Shown piece by piece: positions 23,185 through 35,177 of a DNA stretch of 64,000 nucleotides (its first letter is position 1; every line of letters starts with the position of its first letter). Position numbers and translations under genes: made by a program. A model generated the notes under the pieces. It worked only from the letters and a program-made list of their open reading frames with translations. It did not search any database and had not been told where the DNA came from. Origin of the DNA: Norana najaformis (Eukaryota > Annelida > Clitellata > Crassiclitellata > Hormogastridae); assembly GCA_964023275.1 (NCBI GenBank), contig OZ029913.1:46627976-46691975 (forward strand). Direction: 5' to 3'.

Positions 23185-25920
23185 GCAATCTTTCTCTTCA
23201 TATTCAAGTCCTCCATTGGTCTTCTTGAAAGAGTTTACCACCTTCCTTTCCACTGCCGCCACTACACCTCATGAATTTCTGATTACAGGTGACTTCGGTA
23301 TACATGTTGATAACCCCTCTGACAAAATTTGCATCTGATTTCCTCACCTTATTATCTTCAACTAAAATGGTTCAGCATGTCAAATTCTCCACCCACATTC
23401 ACAATCACACACTTGACCTTATGATCACCATCATTCTCCAGTCTCTCACCTGATATATCTTTCTCTTTTGACACACCATTTGATCATTACCCCATCTTTA
23501 CACGTCTTAACATTCTTCTGACTCCACGTCCTGATCCTGTCTTTCATTCTTTTCGTCACATTAGTTCAATAAATATTAAAGCCTTCAGGCAAAATATCTT
23601 CTTCTCTGACCTTGTTTTAAATCCCCCCTTCTCCCTTGATGACCTTCTCTCTTCCTACAAAACCATCATTTTCATGATTCTTGACAAACACGCACCGATT
23701 ATTACTAAATCCACTCTAACAATCCTTGGTACAATTCCTATCTCCAGGCCTTCAGATCTTTCCGGTGACACCTAGAGCATGCTTACAAGTGCACCCGTGA
23801 TCCTCAGCTTCTCTCTGCCCTTAAATGTGCCACAAATAAATATCACCTTCTTGCTGCTGCTAAAAAGATTTTACTTTTTGTTAGTTTGCTCCTGACCCTC
23901 TAATCTTCGCCTTCTTTGGAGAAACCTAAACCGACTCCTCCATCGGAACACATCCAACCCACTTCAAAATTCTCTTCCACCTTCTTCGGGAGCTGACTAC
24001 TTCTGTTCTTTCTTTTCTGACAGAATTAGTACCATCTGTCTTTCTCTACATTCTCTCCTTTCCAAAACCACCAATTATCCATCTGCTGATGCTTCCTTTC
24101 CCTTTTATGATTGCCCTTCCTCGACACATCGATCTTCAATATCTGTCTTTCAACCCACATCAGAAACTGAAATACTGCATCTATTAAGCTCTTCCTAACA
24201 AATATTGTGAACTTGACCCTATACCCACCTCCTTATTGAAAGACTGTGCACCTGTCCTTGTCCCAATCATTACCAAAATAGTTAACCTCTCCTTGTCTGT
24301 GGGTAATTTTTCCCTCCTTTTCAAACACTCTTTTTACCCCTCTTCTCAAGAAATCATCACTTGACAATGAAATCCTTTGGAACTACCGGCCTGTTTCTAA
24401 CCTGACTTTCATCTCCAAATTAACTGAACGGATTGTCCTCTCTCGAATCAATGACTATTTAGCTTCCAACTCACTCCTTGACACACACCATTCTGATTTG
24501 ACTAAACACCGGTCAACTGAAACTCTGCTGACATCTCTCTACAACAAGCTTGTTTCTGCCATCTCTCATCAACAGGTTTCTTGCCTCTGTCTTCTTGATA
24601 TCTCTGCAGCCTTCGACACCATTGATCACAATATCTTACTCCACCGACTTTCAACCTGGTTGGGTTTTGCTGACACTGCTCTGCTGTGGATACAGTCTTA
24701 TCTCTTCTCCCGCTCTTTCTCCATTAAAACTTTGGAAGCCTCTTCTCAGTCACGTCCTCTCACTTGCAGAGTTCTACAAAGCTCCATTCTTGGGACCTCT
24801 TCTGTTTATCCACTACACTACCCAACTCAGTTCACTCGTTAAAGCATCCTCAGTTGACCACCTGTAAGCTGACGACACCCAGTTATTCATCTCTTTCTCT
24901 CCAAATTGTTTCAGACACTCTATAAATCATCTTTGTGTTGTTAAACAAATCTCCTGGATGACATCTACTCTCTTGTGCCTGAACCCATCTAAAACTGAAT
25001 TCATACTTATTGGCCTACACGACCAGCTCAGAAAATTCCTGACCCCTCTATCTCCCTCAGCCTGGACTCTGCCCTACCAACACCTTTAATACTAACTCTT
25101 CTGTCCGTAATTTAGGTGTAATATTCGACCAAGACCTCTCTTTTACTGATCATATCACCTATCTTTCCTGCTCTTGCTTTATGCATATCCGCGACCTTCA
25201 CAGAATCCGCCCTATGCTTGACTTCAAAACTGCATCTACCATTGCCACATCCATAGTCCATGCAAAACTAGAATACTGCAATTCGCTTTTCCTCAGTATA
25301 GATACCACTCGAATAAACTGCCTTCAAGCCATCCAGAATGCTCTTGCTTGTGCTGTCACAAAATCTCCTGTTCTCAAATCACTTAACTGGCTTAAAATAC
25401 CAGAATGAATAGAGTACAAAGTCTGATCCCTTACCTAACACACTTCTATCCTCCCAACCCTCTTCATCGGTTATTTACAGTCCAACCACTCCATTCAACC
25501 CGCCCCTTGTCTGTCCTAGCACTTCTTCGCCCTCCCGTCACCATCCTTAAAATTTAGAAATCACTCCATAGCCATAGTTGCTCCACCACCTTCCACCAGA
25601 ATTACGACAATTATCTGACCAATCGTACGAACTCACCAAAATTTCACGTCTTGCAATTTCTGCGCTGATCTTACACTCAAAACTGAAAACATTTCTTTTC
25701 CAAAAATCTTATCCTGATTCTTCCTCTTCCCCTTATCTCTCTTCTCGCTTCAATTTCAAGCACCATCCGCCGTAGCTGTCTGACTGCCTGACTCCTGTAT
25801 CTTGACCTGGAACCGAACCCTTTTGCCTATCGATTTTGTTTTGACTGAGCACCTGTGAATAAGCTGGTTCCTGCAACTTGGATTTTGTTGGGCACTGTAG
25901 AAATCTTGAGATTACGAATA
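23185..25920 (+). mobile_element. Degraded L2-like LINE, family C, + copy
   Basis: The readable blocks in order: LITGDFGIHVDNPSD (about 23275, endonuclease), linker debris (23500-24300), RT KHRSTETLLTSLYNKL and LCLLDISAAFDTIDHNILLH (24498-24660), the post-catalytic region, LGVIFDQDLSFTDH and MHIRDLHRIRPMLDFKTAS (25100-25240), LDYCNSLFL, then a 3' UTR ending ...GTGAATAAGCTGGTTCC...GAGATTACGAATAC near 25920. The YADD box is replaced by a stop-containing remnant near 24864. Many stops and frameshifts make it an old copy. The 5' end appears truncated within the endonuclease. Confidence 0.85.
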
Positions 25921-26415
25921 CATCTATGGTGGGTAGTTGTGCAGTATGTCGATCAACAGTTTCTGCTCATTAGATTCGTATCGAATGGCAAGCATTTGAC
26001 TATTTTCTTTCTCTGTAAGGGTGTGATTTTGTATTTTGCAAGAAGTCTGCTCAGAAAAGCACACAATACATGATTTTGTCTGTTATTGTAAACGTGCAGT
26101 CTGGAAGAACTTCTTAAGTAACAGTTTATTTGAACTCCCTTTTCTTTCTAGACATGGGCAAATTTTCATTTATAGCTTAATGAGGAAAGCTCTGGCTTTT
26201 GTGAGATTCAGAAATGAACTTATATCAGCGCCCAGTTCAACATTGCATCTGAATGTGATTAAACCTTTGAACTGGCTTGAGACTCATAATCAGTAGGTGA
26301 CTGCTATGAAAGAAACAAATCAAACACGATGTTGTCTTGCTTTTGTTCTGTTTGTGAATCGGCCAAGGATCCTTCAATAGACTTCTGGATTTTCACTTCA
26401 CATGGAAAGTGGCCC
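25921..26415. other. Unassigned spacer between inverted LINE copies
   Basis: No gene is recognised. It separates the 3' ends of two tail-to-tail copies of the same LINE family. Confidence 0.5.
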
Positions 26416-27745
26416 AATCGTAATCTCGAGATTTCTACAGCGCTCAACGAAAACTAAGTCGCGGGAACCAGCTTATTCACAGGCACTCAGTCAAAACAAA
26501 ATCGATAAGCAAAAGGGTTCAGGTCAAGATCCAGGAGTCAGGCACTCAGACAGTCGGACGGCTACGGTAGATGATGTTTGAAATTGAAGCGAGAAGAGAG
26601 ATAAGGGGAAGAGGAAGAATCAGGATAAGATTTTTGGAAAAAAAGTGTTTTCAGTCTTGAGTGAAAGACCTGTGCAGAAACTGAAAGAGGTGAAGTGTTG
26701 GTGAGTTCGTATGATTGACCAGACAACTGTCGCAATTCTGCCGGGAGTTTATTCCAAAGGGGTGGGGCAGCTATGGCTATGGAGCGATTTCCAAATTTTA
26801 AGGATGAGGTGACGGGAGGGCGAAGAAGTGTTAGGACAGATGAGGAGTGGGTTGAACGGAGTGGTTGGATAGTAAATAATTGACGAAGATAGGAGGGTTG
26901 GGAGGATTGAAGTGTGTTGTAGGTGAGGGATAAGACTTTGTACTCTATTTGTTCTGGTATTTTAAGCCAGTGCGGTGATTTGAGAAGAGGGGTGATGTGA
27001 TGGTGTTTGGGGGTTTTGGTGACAGCACGTGCGAGAGCATTCTGGATAGCTTGTAGGCGATTTATCTGGGTTGTGTCATTATTGAGGAAAAGTGAATTGC
27101 AGTAGTCAAGTTTTGCATGGACTATGGATGTGGCAATGATAGATGCGGTTTTGAAGTCAAGCATAGGACGGATTCTGCGAAGGTCGCGGATATGCATTAA
27201 GCAAGAGTGGGAAAGATGGGTGATATGATCAGAAAAAGTAAGGTTCTGGTAGAAAATAACACCTAAATTACGGACAGAGGAGTTAGTATTAAAGGTGTGG
27301 GTGGAGGCAGAGTCCAGGCTGAGGGAGAAAGAGGGGTCAGGAATTTTCTTGAGCTGGTCACGTAGGCCTATAAGTATGAATTGAGTTTTAGATGGTTCAG
27401 GCATAAGAGATTAGATGTCATCCAAGAGATTTGTTTAACCACACGAAGAAGACGATCTGTAGACTCATTGAAACAATTTGGAGAGAAAGAGATGAATAGT
27501 TGGGTGTCATCAGCATAGAGGTGATGGTCAACGGAGGATGCTTTAATGAGTGAACTGAGTGGGGTAGTGTAGAGGATAAACAGAAGAGGTCCAAGAACGG
27601 AGCCTTGTAGAACTCCGCAAGTGAGAGGGCATGACTTAGAAGAGGCTTCCGAAGTTTTAACAGAGAAAGAGCGGGAGGAGAGATAAGGCTGTATCCATAA
27701 GAAAGCAGTGACCCAACAGCTCCTGCGAATTTGATTTGATTAAGC
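26416..27745 (-). mobile_element. 5'-truncated L2-like LINE, family C, - copy
   Basis: The minus strand reads from mid-RT (27740, FxxAFLWIQPYLSS region; HADD-type box at about 27510 as HLYADDTQLF in the third frame) to a long open C-terminal frame (27404-26562). That frame has SVRNLGVIFYQNLTFSDH, MHIRDLRRIRPMLDFKTAS, LDYCNSLFL, SPHWLKIPEQIEYKVLSLTY, FGNRSIAIAAPPLWNKLP and FHSRLKTLFFQKSY. The 3' tail is at 26416-26430 (TCGTAATCTCGAG). It is clearly younger than the + copy, since 280 codons are open. Confidence 0.87.
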
Positions 27746-28109
27746 ACTGGTGATTAAACTAGTCTTCCTGATGCAGCTTTATGTAGCACCTAGAAATTTC
27801 AGCGATTTACATTACAACTATGAGGAATAATGTTGATAGCAGAGTATAATAACTCCATTGATAGCGTTTCTTGCCTTAGCTGTTGTAATCTAGTGATATT
27901 TTGGCCCCTAGAGTAGGCCTATAATTGTCAGTTATTCGGTTGAATGCTGAACTGGATAGTAGCCTGTGGCCTTCCAATAATTCTGCCCAAATTGTTAAGG
28001 GTTTTACAACAGTTCAGTTTCTGATAGTTATATAACCAAGTTAAGTACGTACGCAAGTTTGAAAGTTAGTAGTAGTTGTCAGTAGATTACTAGCCTAACT
28101 CAGTATAAA
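27746..28109. other. Unassigned intergenic stretch
   Basis: Nothing is recognised between the truncated LINE and the hairpin element. Confidence 0.4.
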
Positions 28110-28182
28110 GCTAAAGAGTCGAGGTTTAGACGCCAGAGGAATTCATTCGGAGTCCTGCTGCCAGACGGATCAGTCGAATAAC

Positions 28183-28223
<41 letters not shown>

Positions 28224-28485
28224 CACACACATATATATATATATATAAACATATATATATATAACACATATATAACATATATATATATAACATATATATA
28301 TAACATATATATATAACATATATATATATATATACATATATATATAACATATATATATATAACATATATATATATAACATATATATATATAACATATATA
28401 TATTATATATATGTTATTCGACTGATCCGTCTGGCAGCAGGACTCCGAATGAATTCCTCTGGCGTCTAAACCTCGACTCTTTAGC
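28110..28485. repeat. Hairpin/foldback element with perfect 75-bp arms and TA core
   Basis: 28110-28184 and 28411-28485 are exact reverse complements over 75 bp (arms start GCTAAAGAGTCGAGGTTTAG and end CAGTCGAATAACAT). The 226-bp core is almost only TA repeats with about ten AACATATATATA variants. Reading frames made of repeated I-Y residues here are by-products. Perfect arms with a repetitive loop suggest a foldback-type element or a recent palindrome. Confidence 0.93.
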
Positions 28486-28519
28486 ATAGGTCCTGTCTGC
28501 GGAATAGTTTACTTAGCAT

Positions 28520-28712
<193 letters not shown>

Positions 28713-28902
28713 TGTGAACTTGCGATAAATCGATATGCGGATAGGCTTATTCATGTTTTATGTCAATTTTATATTTATCACAGTTATATATAAAAAAGGT
28801 GCATTGTAGTTTAGAATGCTTGGTCATTAATGTGATGGTCATATGATGTTGACTACTTTTGTAAACAGTGCGTACCCTTTAGAGCTTGTGGTTGCGGTTT
28901 GT

Positions 28903-29058
28903 TCTGTACGACTGTCTGAGTGCCTGACTCCTGGATCTTGACCCTTTTGCCTATCGATTTTGTTTTGACTGAGCGCCTGTGAATAAGCTGGTTCCCGCGA
29001 CTTAGCTTTTGTTGAGCGCTGTAGAAATATCGAGATTACGATTACGATTACGTTTGTT
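28903..29058 (+). mobile_element. LINE family C 3' end fragment with GATTAC tail
   Basis: The sequence from CTGTCTGAGTGCCTGACTCC through GCCTATCGATTTTGTTTTGA and GTGAATAAGCTGGTTCCCGC ends in three GATTAC-type units (29034-29052). It matches the 3' UTR of the copies ending at 25920 and starting at 26416. It contains no coding sequence. Confidence 0.85.
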
Positions 29059-29239
29059 CGTACATGTTTGCGTGTAGGCCCCTATATGTTTTTATACAGT
29101 GAGACTGAAGTTCAGCAGACATGGGTGGTTCTCTGCTATATTAAGAATGTGTGTTTCTTTATCGAACGCTTATTGCTGTAAACGATCCATAATTTGTGAG
29201 TATATTGTCAAACTGCTCAAAACTTCGAAGGCCACCATC

Positions 29240-29563
29240 CGATATGCGAGCCTCCTCTGATCCATCATACAAACTCACCAACACTTCACCTCTTTCAGTT
29301 TCTGCGCTCGTCTTTCACTCAAGACTGAAAACATTTCTTTTTCAAAAATCTTATCTTGATTCTTCCTCTGCCCTTGGTCTCTCTTCTGGCTCCAATCTCA
29401 AACACCATCCACCGTAGCCGACTACTGTCTGATTTTGACCTGGAACCGAACCCTTTTGCCTATCGATTTTGTTTTGACTGAGCGCCTGTGAATAAGTTGG
29501 TTCCCGCGACTTAGCTTTTGTTGGGCGCTGTAGAATTCTCGAGATTATGATTACGATTACTCC
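29240..29563 (+). mobile_element. LINE family C 3' end fragment just before CFAP69
   Basis: Codes for the last LINE residues (SYKLTNTSPLSVSALVFHSR, LKTFLFQKSYLDSSS), then the family C 3' UTR with the tail TATGATTACGATTAC. The following unique sequence holds the likely CFAP69 promoter, so this fragment marks its upstream limit. Confidence 0.87.
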
Positions 29564-29615
29564 TCAGATCCAAAATAGGCCTACATACTTACTAAGGCTA
29601 CTCGAGTGACCCCTA

Positions 29616-29725
29616 AAGATGGCGCTATGAACCGAATATGAGCGACGCTGCATCTTTGGACGCTGCCTAGCAACTAGAAAACTGAAATGGCCGATGCAAG
29701 AAGGATGTGGATTTTAGGTCATTAA
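29616..29725 (+). promoter_or_regulatory. CFAP69: Likely CFAP69 promoter: YY1-like site, RFX X-box, uORF
   Basis: AAGATGGCGC (29616-29625) matches the YY1 core. GCTGCCTAGCAAC (29662-29674) is one base from the palindromic RFX site GTTGCCTAGCAAC, the X-box that drives ciliary genes. It lies 166 bp before the first CFAP69 ATG, a usual X-box distance. ATG at 29687 opens a 12-codon upstream ORF ending at TAA 29723-29725, if the transcript starts before it. No TATA box was seen. Assignment is by motif only. Confidence 0.6.
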
Positions 29726-29839
29726 AGTGTGTTGTTAGTAAACTGCATCACGTCTGTAATCCAGGCTCAGATTCAGGTTGGATTAAAAGAAACACTGACT
29801 GAAGTGTTTGGTGGAAAGCACAACTTAATAAACCCTAGG

Positions 29840-29995
29840 ATGATGGCGACGGAGACTCTACCGCCGATCTCCACCACTAGGCGAAATACTTTCATAAAGC
29901 ATTCTACTCAGCCGTCTGTGACTCACGATGTCACAAGGAAAGGAATTCCCATTGTCCATCACATAATCACAGACGAAGATGTCGATCTTATTAAG
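29840..29995 (+). CDS. CFAP69: CFAP69, first coding exon
   Basis: CFAP69 is an armadillo-repeat protein of motile cilia and flagella, required for sperm flagella in mammals. This exon runs from ATG ATG GCG (29840 or 29843) to AAG before GTTAGT, 52 codons. Its disordered start (MMATETLPPISTTRRNTF) leads to RKGIPIVHHIITDEDVDLIK, which parallels human SQIPVVGVVTEDDEAQDVFK. The next exon continues in phase 0. The frame is open upstream to 29729, but that stretch has only a GTG, so an ATG at 29840 is preferred. The call rests mainly on the later exons, which fit CFAP69 strongly. Confidence 0.8.
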
Positions 29996-30834
29996 GTTAG
30001 TGTTAACATTTGTTACATCTTCGCCAAAGAAGTGTTCAGTTAACGAATTTATGTAAAAAAGAGGTAGCCAGTCAAGTTACAAGACGTATAATAACACACA
30101 TATTTGGCATGTTTAAAATATAAATACAAAATTTGAATATGGATACGAATTCGCATTCTAATTAGACAGGTGAATATAAGTGGGGAGTAAACATAGGCAA
30201 GGGTCCGGTTTTGGGGACTCCTACTGAATGTCATTAAATTTTACCTGATGGCAGTTATGGACATAAGTAGTCAAATGTGCCTATTCCCAACTTCCGGAAA
30301 TGATCCGGGAATTTTCTGTGAATTTTCAAAGTTTAAATTTTACTTATTAGAAAACGGTTGATCGCCATATATGTTTACACAAATTCCTGAAGTGGTCATA
30401 TGCAAATACTTCCAGGGATATTCAGCTCTAGGATATTAAACTTTAGTAGCACAGTTATTGCACTTCATCAGTGTAAATCATTTTGTTGTAATAAATGATT
30501 TATCAGCATAATTATATTAATATAATGAAATATTTAATGCTTTCAAGGCTGTTGTAAACAAAAGTCAACATTAGGGGTTGTAGGCAGTTGTCGACAAATG
30601 TGGATGTCTAGGGGTAGAGTCACTGATAAACATCGCCAAAAGTCATTGAAAGTATATAGTTTGGTTTTATACGCTAGAGGATATCACAAGGCATGTCATC
30701 ACTCGGGATTGATCTACTTCTAATGCCCACATGAAAAGAAATACACCACATGAGGTATTTCTTGGGTTTTGACATGTGATGTCACGTGATAGATTTGTGT
30801 TATTGCAGAGTTTTGTACATTTTGCAACAATGCA
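29996..30834. other. CFAP69 intron 1, first part
   Basis: It contains a dispersed repeat at 30175-30440 (inverted copy at 42285-42540). The remainder is unassigned apart from possible 5' sequence of the piggyBac remnant after about 30600. Confidence 0.5.
30175..30440 (-). repeat. Dispersed repeat, inverted copy at 42.3 kb
   Basis: It is the diverged reverse complement of 42285-42540. Shared blocks include CATATATGGCGAT, TTCACAGAAAATTCC, GGAATAGGCAC and CATCAGGTAAAATTT. Both copies lie in CFAP69 intron 1, in opposite orientation, about 12 kb apart. No coding potential was seen; probably an old MITE-like or truncated element. Confidence 0.75.
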
Positions 30835-31064
30835 AAACAGCTCCAGAAGGGTGAAACAGGATATAAGCCATTATTGAGGATCCAACCTCTGCTTGACCTC
30901 ACATTGCCAACTTACAGACAAGTGTATCTGCCTGGTCATGACCTTTCACTGGACGAGTCAATGGTGAAATACAAGAGACATCTGTTTTTCTGTCAGTACA
31001 TGAAAGACAAACCAACAAACTATGGCATCAGAATTTTTGTTCTGGCAGAAGCAAAAACTGGATA
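30835..31064 (+). pseudogene. piggyBac transposase remnant, split by a Tigger
   Basis: The + frame reads KPLLRIQPLLDLTLPTYRQV, then YLPGHDLSLDESMVKYKRH, QYMKDKPTNYGIRIFVLAEA and KTGY. This is the piggyBac core around its first catalytic Asp (xLSxDExM) and the KPxKxGI...AxxKTGY box. The Tyr codon TAC is cut by the Tigger insertion at the TA dinucleotide and would resume at 35083 (TACTGTCTACTG, reading YCLLTIVDR). Only this fragment survives, with no TTAA-bounded ends identified. Confidence 0.85.
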
Positions 31065-32482
31065 CAGTGTGGACTCATTAACGCGAAGTCGTCGGGGGAC
31101 ACGCCTTCAAAACAGCATGTAGACCAGTCCACTCGTAAAACAGGATAATGCTGAAATACATTAAAATTAAATATTTAAATTCCTAACATAGTTCAATAGG
31201 CCTATCTAAATGTTATATATGGTCGCTTCTTTTCATCTGTCAATACTTAAAATACACGTATGTAACGTGTTGTACGTGATCTTATTTAAAAATCAAAAAT
31301 GCAGAAATACTGAAAAATAATAGCATTCCTAAATCAAATTTAATGACAAATTTTTGTTTTTCCATAATATAAATATACATAGTGGAATACATTTTGGAAA
31401 TTTCTTACCACTGCTAAGATATCATTGAGTACAATATAAATGTCACGTGTCCAAAGAGTTTATATTAAAAGAGTCACGCTCAAATAAAGTTCAGTTCTTC
31501 AGGTTCAGATGGAGGTCTTCTTAAGTACGATGTGATTTTCCTTTGTTTTTGGCTTTTGGCTCTAGTTTTTTGACAAAGTCATTCATGCTGCGTAATTCTA
31601 ACATTTTTATACAATCCGCTTCGTGTTTTTCCATGTATAGGCCCAGAATTTCAGCACTTTTGAGCGCTGCCATGTGTGAAATATCGACGGTTTCGACGCA
31701 GTTGTCATCATCATCATCATCACTTGCTGGGGCTTCTAGTCTTTCCTCTGCACTTTTAGTAACCACAACCTGCAATTTCTTCATCTGTCATGAGTTCTGT
31801 AGTGACACAATCTTCTTCTAGTTCAAGCTACTCAGTTATAGTTTGAGTGAAGTCTTGGCATTGAAATCTTTAAGCATTTGAAAAATAACTTTGGCTTTGT
31901 CTTCTTTTGTCTGTCTTGGTGTTGATGGAAGGATGTCTTCTTCCATAAACCCGTCAAAGCCTGATCCAGAATCTGATTCGGAATCAACATCACTGACGTT
32001 TTCAGAGTTCGAAACATCAACAGAAAAGGCAGCTGCAAGAGCCTTTGTCCTGCAGTTTTCAATTGATATTTCTTCACACCTTCTCATGCTTTTTTACCAA
32101 ATAAATAATTTCTTTGATGTTTAGTTCTTTTAGAAAGTCATACACATTTCCCGACTCACATGAGATCATCTTCGAAACCAACTCATTTTGATAATTGGTT
32201 TTGAAGTTTCTGATGATGCCCTGGTCTAAGGGTTGGATTTTCAAAGTTGTGTTGAATGGCAGGTACTGTACATGAATTTTTTCATCGAGTGAAACCAATA
32301 ACTGGGAAGAAGGATGGGCTGGGCAATTATCCAGAAGCAGAAGAGCTTTAGGTTCCAGTTTCTTCTTGTGAAGGTGCCTGTGTATGGCCAGAACAAAAGA
32401 AAGGTGAAACCATTCTTCAAAAATGTTCTTTGTCATCCAAGCATTTTTACGGTTGGAATATATGACAGGCAGTTTCATCTTG

Positions 32483-33906
32483 TTAACCCTTTAACGACCG
32501 GAGAAATTTCTTTACCTACCTCCTCACGACCGCACATTTTTGGCAAAAACGGCCAAAAAATAAAATATTTGAACTTGTGATATCTCTGTCAGTTTCTTAC
32601 ATATAGACATAAGGTAAGCACCATTCTTTAGTATTTTATCTCCTCTTCCCATTCATCTGTCAAGTTTTTTGAAAAAAAGAATTTTTTGGGTACCCAATGG
32701 TGCCCCAAAAGCGTACCCCCAAACAAATTGCTACATTTTTATCATCAAGACAGTCTACAGAAAATTTTTTAATGACATATATTAATTGAGCACAAAAAAT
32801 GTGCAGAAATTGTTGCCAGATAGAATTAAAAAGAAAATTTAAAAATATTTTCAAAACTGAATGAGATACAATTTTTTAGTATTTAAACCATTGTCGTAAA
32901 AACTGAAGAAAATTACAGGAAAAAGCCTAAAAGTAGAACAGATTGAACTTATGATATCTCTGCTGGTCTTTGACATGTAGGCATAAGGTAAGTACCATTC
33001 TTTAGCATTTTATCTCCTCTCCCCACTCATCTGTCAAGTTTTTTTGAGGAAAGATTTTTTTGGGTATCCAAAGTTGCCCCCAGCTGTACCCCAAAAAATG
33101 TGCTATATGTTTATCTTCAAGACAGTCTACATAAAAATTTCAAGTGACAACATATGGTTATTGAGCACAAGAAATGTGCAGAAATTGTTGCCAGATAGAA
33201 TTAAAAAGAAATTTTAAAAATATTTTCAAAGCTGAAAGAGATACAATTTTTTTAGTATTTAGACCGTTGTCGTAAAAACTGAAGAAAATTACAGGAAAAG
33301 CCTAAAAGCAAAACTAATTGAACTTGTGATATCTCTGTCAGTGTTTGACATATTGACATAAGGTAACCACCATTCTTTATCATTTTATCTTCTCTTCTCT
33401 TTCAATTTGTAATTCTATTTTTCAACACAACATTTTCTGGGTAACCGAAAACTGACCCACAATCGCCGCAGGCATAGAGGCCTATAGCGGATGCCATTGT
33501 TATCAAACTCCATATCAATGTGCGACTCGTTCACTTCGTATTGCCAACAGTCTTGTGTGATCCATCTGACAAGTTTTATTCATCAGAAGAATCACAACTT
33601 TCATTAATATACGACCATTCGTCGATCAATTGGCGAATTTCTTCCTCCAGTAAACAACGCTTTGCCATTTTGGGACATTTAAATATCCATTTTTAGCTAC
33701 ACGCTGGCCGATTTAAATGCCCATTTTGATTGGTTGTTTTTATATTTTGAGGTGTTTTCCAGGAATTCCGCTGATGTAATATGGATTAAAATTATACCTA
33801 TTTGCCTAAATGACGTAGAATTCTAAATTTATAAGGACTACAAATAAACAAGAGGTAACGATATGACTAGCCCCACCTACTACCGATTAGGTTGGTAATG
33901 AGTTAA
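32483..33906. mobile_element. piggyBac-like MITE in the Tigger transposase
   Basis: It is flanked by TTAA at 32483-32486 and 33903-33906. Inverted ends TTAACCCTTTAACGACCGG and TTAACTCATTACCAACC (reversed) agree at 13 of the first 17 bases. There is no transposase ORF. Removing it with one TTAA restores the Tigger frame exactly, which proves the boundaries. Most of its length is an internal tandem repeat of about 375 bp. Confidence 0.85.
32571..33415 (+). repeat. Tandem repeat inside the MITE, about 375-bp period, 2.3 copies
   Basis: Units start with GAACTTrTGATATCTCTG at 32571, 32945 and 33320. The first two are full length and share ATAAGGTAAGyACCATTC, GACAGTCTAC, GTGCAGAAATTGTTGCCAGA and TTACAGGAAAA blocks. 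The third is cut after about 95 bases. Divergence between units is moderate. Confidence 0.88.
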
Positions 33907-34676
33907 GATGTTTAAAGCAATGAGGGTTGCTGAGGCGACCAATAAGAAGTGGTGTGAGCTTGTGACTTCCCGTCTTGTTAGTGCAAAAAAAGAAGGGTCA
34001 CCTGATCTTGTAATTTTTTAAAGCCAGATGTTTTGTGAGTTTCATATCTAAAAGCTAAAGTTTTCTCTGGCAAAAGTTTGGCAGATAAATCGGTTTCGTC
34101 ACAGTTATATATTTGTTCTTCATTATAATTTTCTCATTCTGTTAGGTCTTTTAATTTGGGAGGAAATGCGTTAGCTGCATCATCATCGGCCGATCGACTT
34201 TCTCCAGATATAGTGACCACTTTTAAATGAACACTTAAATGAACACCATGAACACTTTTAAAATGGCTTATATAACCTTTGCTTGCTTGAAAACCTTCAC
34301 TGCCCTTCAAAGTTCAAAATTTAGCTGCTTGGGCTTGAAGAATGGGGCCACTTAGCGGTGTTCCCTTAGCTCTTTCTTGGGTAGCCCATGTGTGCAATGC
34401 CTCCTCCACATATGATTTTGCCGAATATCGTATGCACTTTCTGTCTAAGCCAACTTGTGAATCTACATTCTGCACAAATTTGCGCCGTTTTGTTTCATTT
34501 TTTACCCAACCTTGTAGAGTGGATTCGGCAATGCCCAGATCCCTAGCAATTTTGGCTTGTGTTTTACCACTGTGTAACCGATCTGAAGTGGCTAATTTTT
34601 CCTCAACGGCATATGAATGCTGATGCTCGACTCCAGCCATTAAGACCTTTAAAATAGACATTTAGAAAAATATTTA

Positions 34677-34816
<140 letters not shown>

Positions 34817-35177
34817 CGACTAAGTGCATGTGATACGTCTTACCAGAACGGCAATCAAAACGAAAAGGAAATAGGCCTAACAGGCCATGTTCCAGTGTTC
34901 TTTAATTAGCCTTACTTCCAGTAGGAAATCGATGAGCCCTTATATTTAGCGCTACACTGCAGTTGTTGTACAGCACGTTATTCAACATGGCATGTTAAGT
35001 TAGTAGCTTTGGGGGACATACCATCACTTCACATTATGTGGAATCGCAGGTAAACCGGGAGCACGTTAATGCATCCCCACTGTACTGTCTACTGACAATT
35101 GTTGATAGGGTGGCACTTGCATGACAGGATGTAAGAAGAGTAACATATCTTTTGACAGTTCACTCAAACAATACATG

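Larger units (their letters stand above)
31521..34661 (-). pseudogene. Tigger-like transposase, interrupted by a MITE
   Basis: Pogo-family transposases bind terminal repeats with an N-terminal helix-turn-helix and cut with a DDE core. 34661-34314 reads EEKLATSDRLHSGKTQAKIA, then RDLGIAESTLQGWVKNE, the HTH, and SAKSYVEEALHTWATQERAK, the CENP-B-type second domain. 34130-33910 reads IYNCDETDLSAKLLP and NPHCFKHLN. After the MITE, NKMKLPVIYSNRKNAWM, LLLLDNCPAHPSS (second Asp) and QPLDQGIIRNFK follow (32482-32074), then a long acidic C-terminus with seven Asp in a row (31784-31521). Reading runs straight from NPHCFKHLN to NKMKLP across one TTAA. Several frame breaks remain. Confidence 0.87.

Noticed and set aside
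28110-28485. CRISPR-like array (repeating AACATATATATA)
   Set aside because: No conserved repeat with unique spacers; it is low-complexity TA sequence in an animal genome.
29729-29839. Upstream extension of CFAP69 exon 1 (start at 29729)
   Set aside because: The codon at 29729 is GTG, and the added residues have no match to CFAP69; ATG 29840/29843 preferred.
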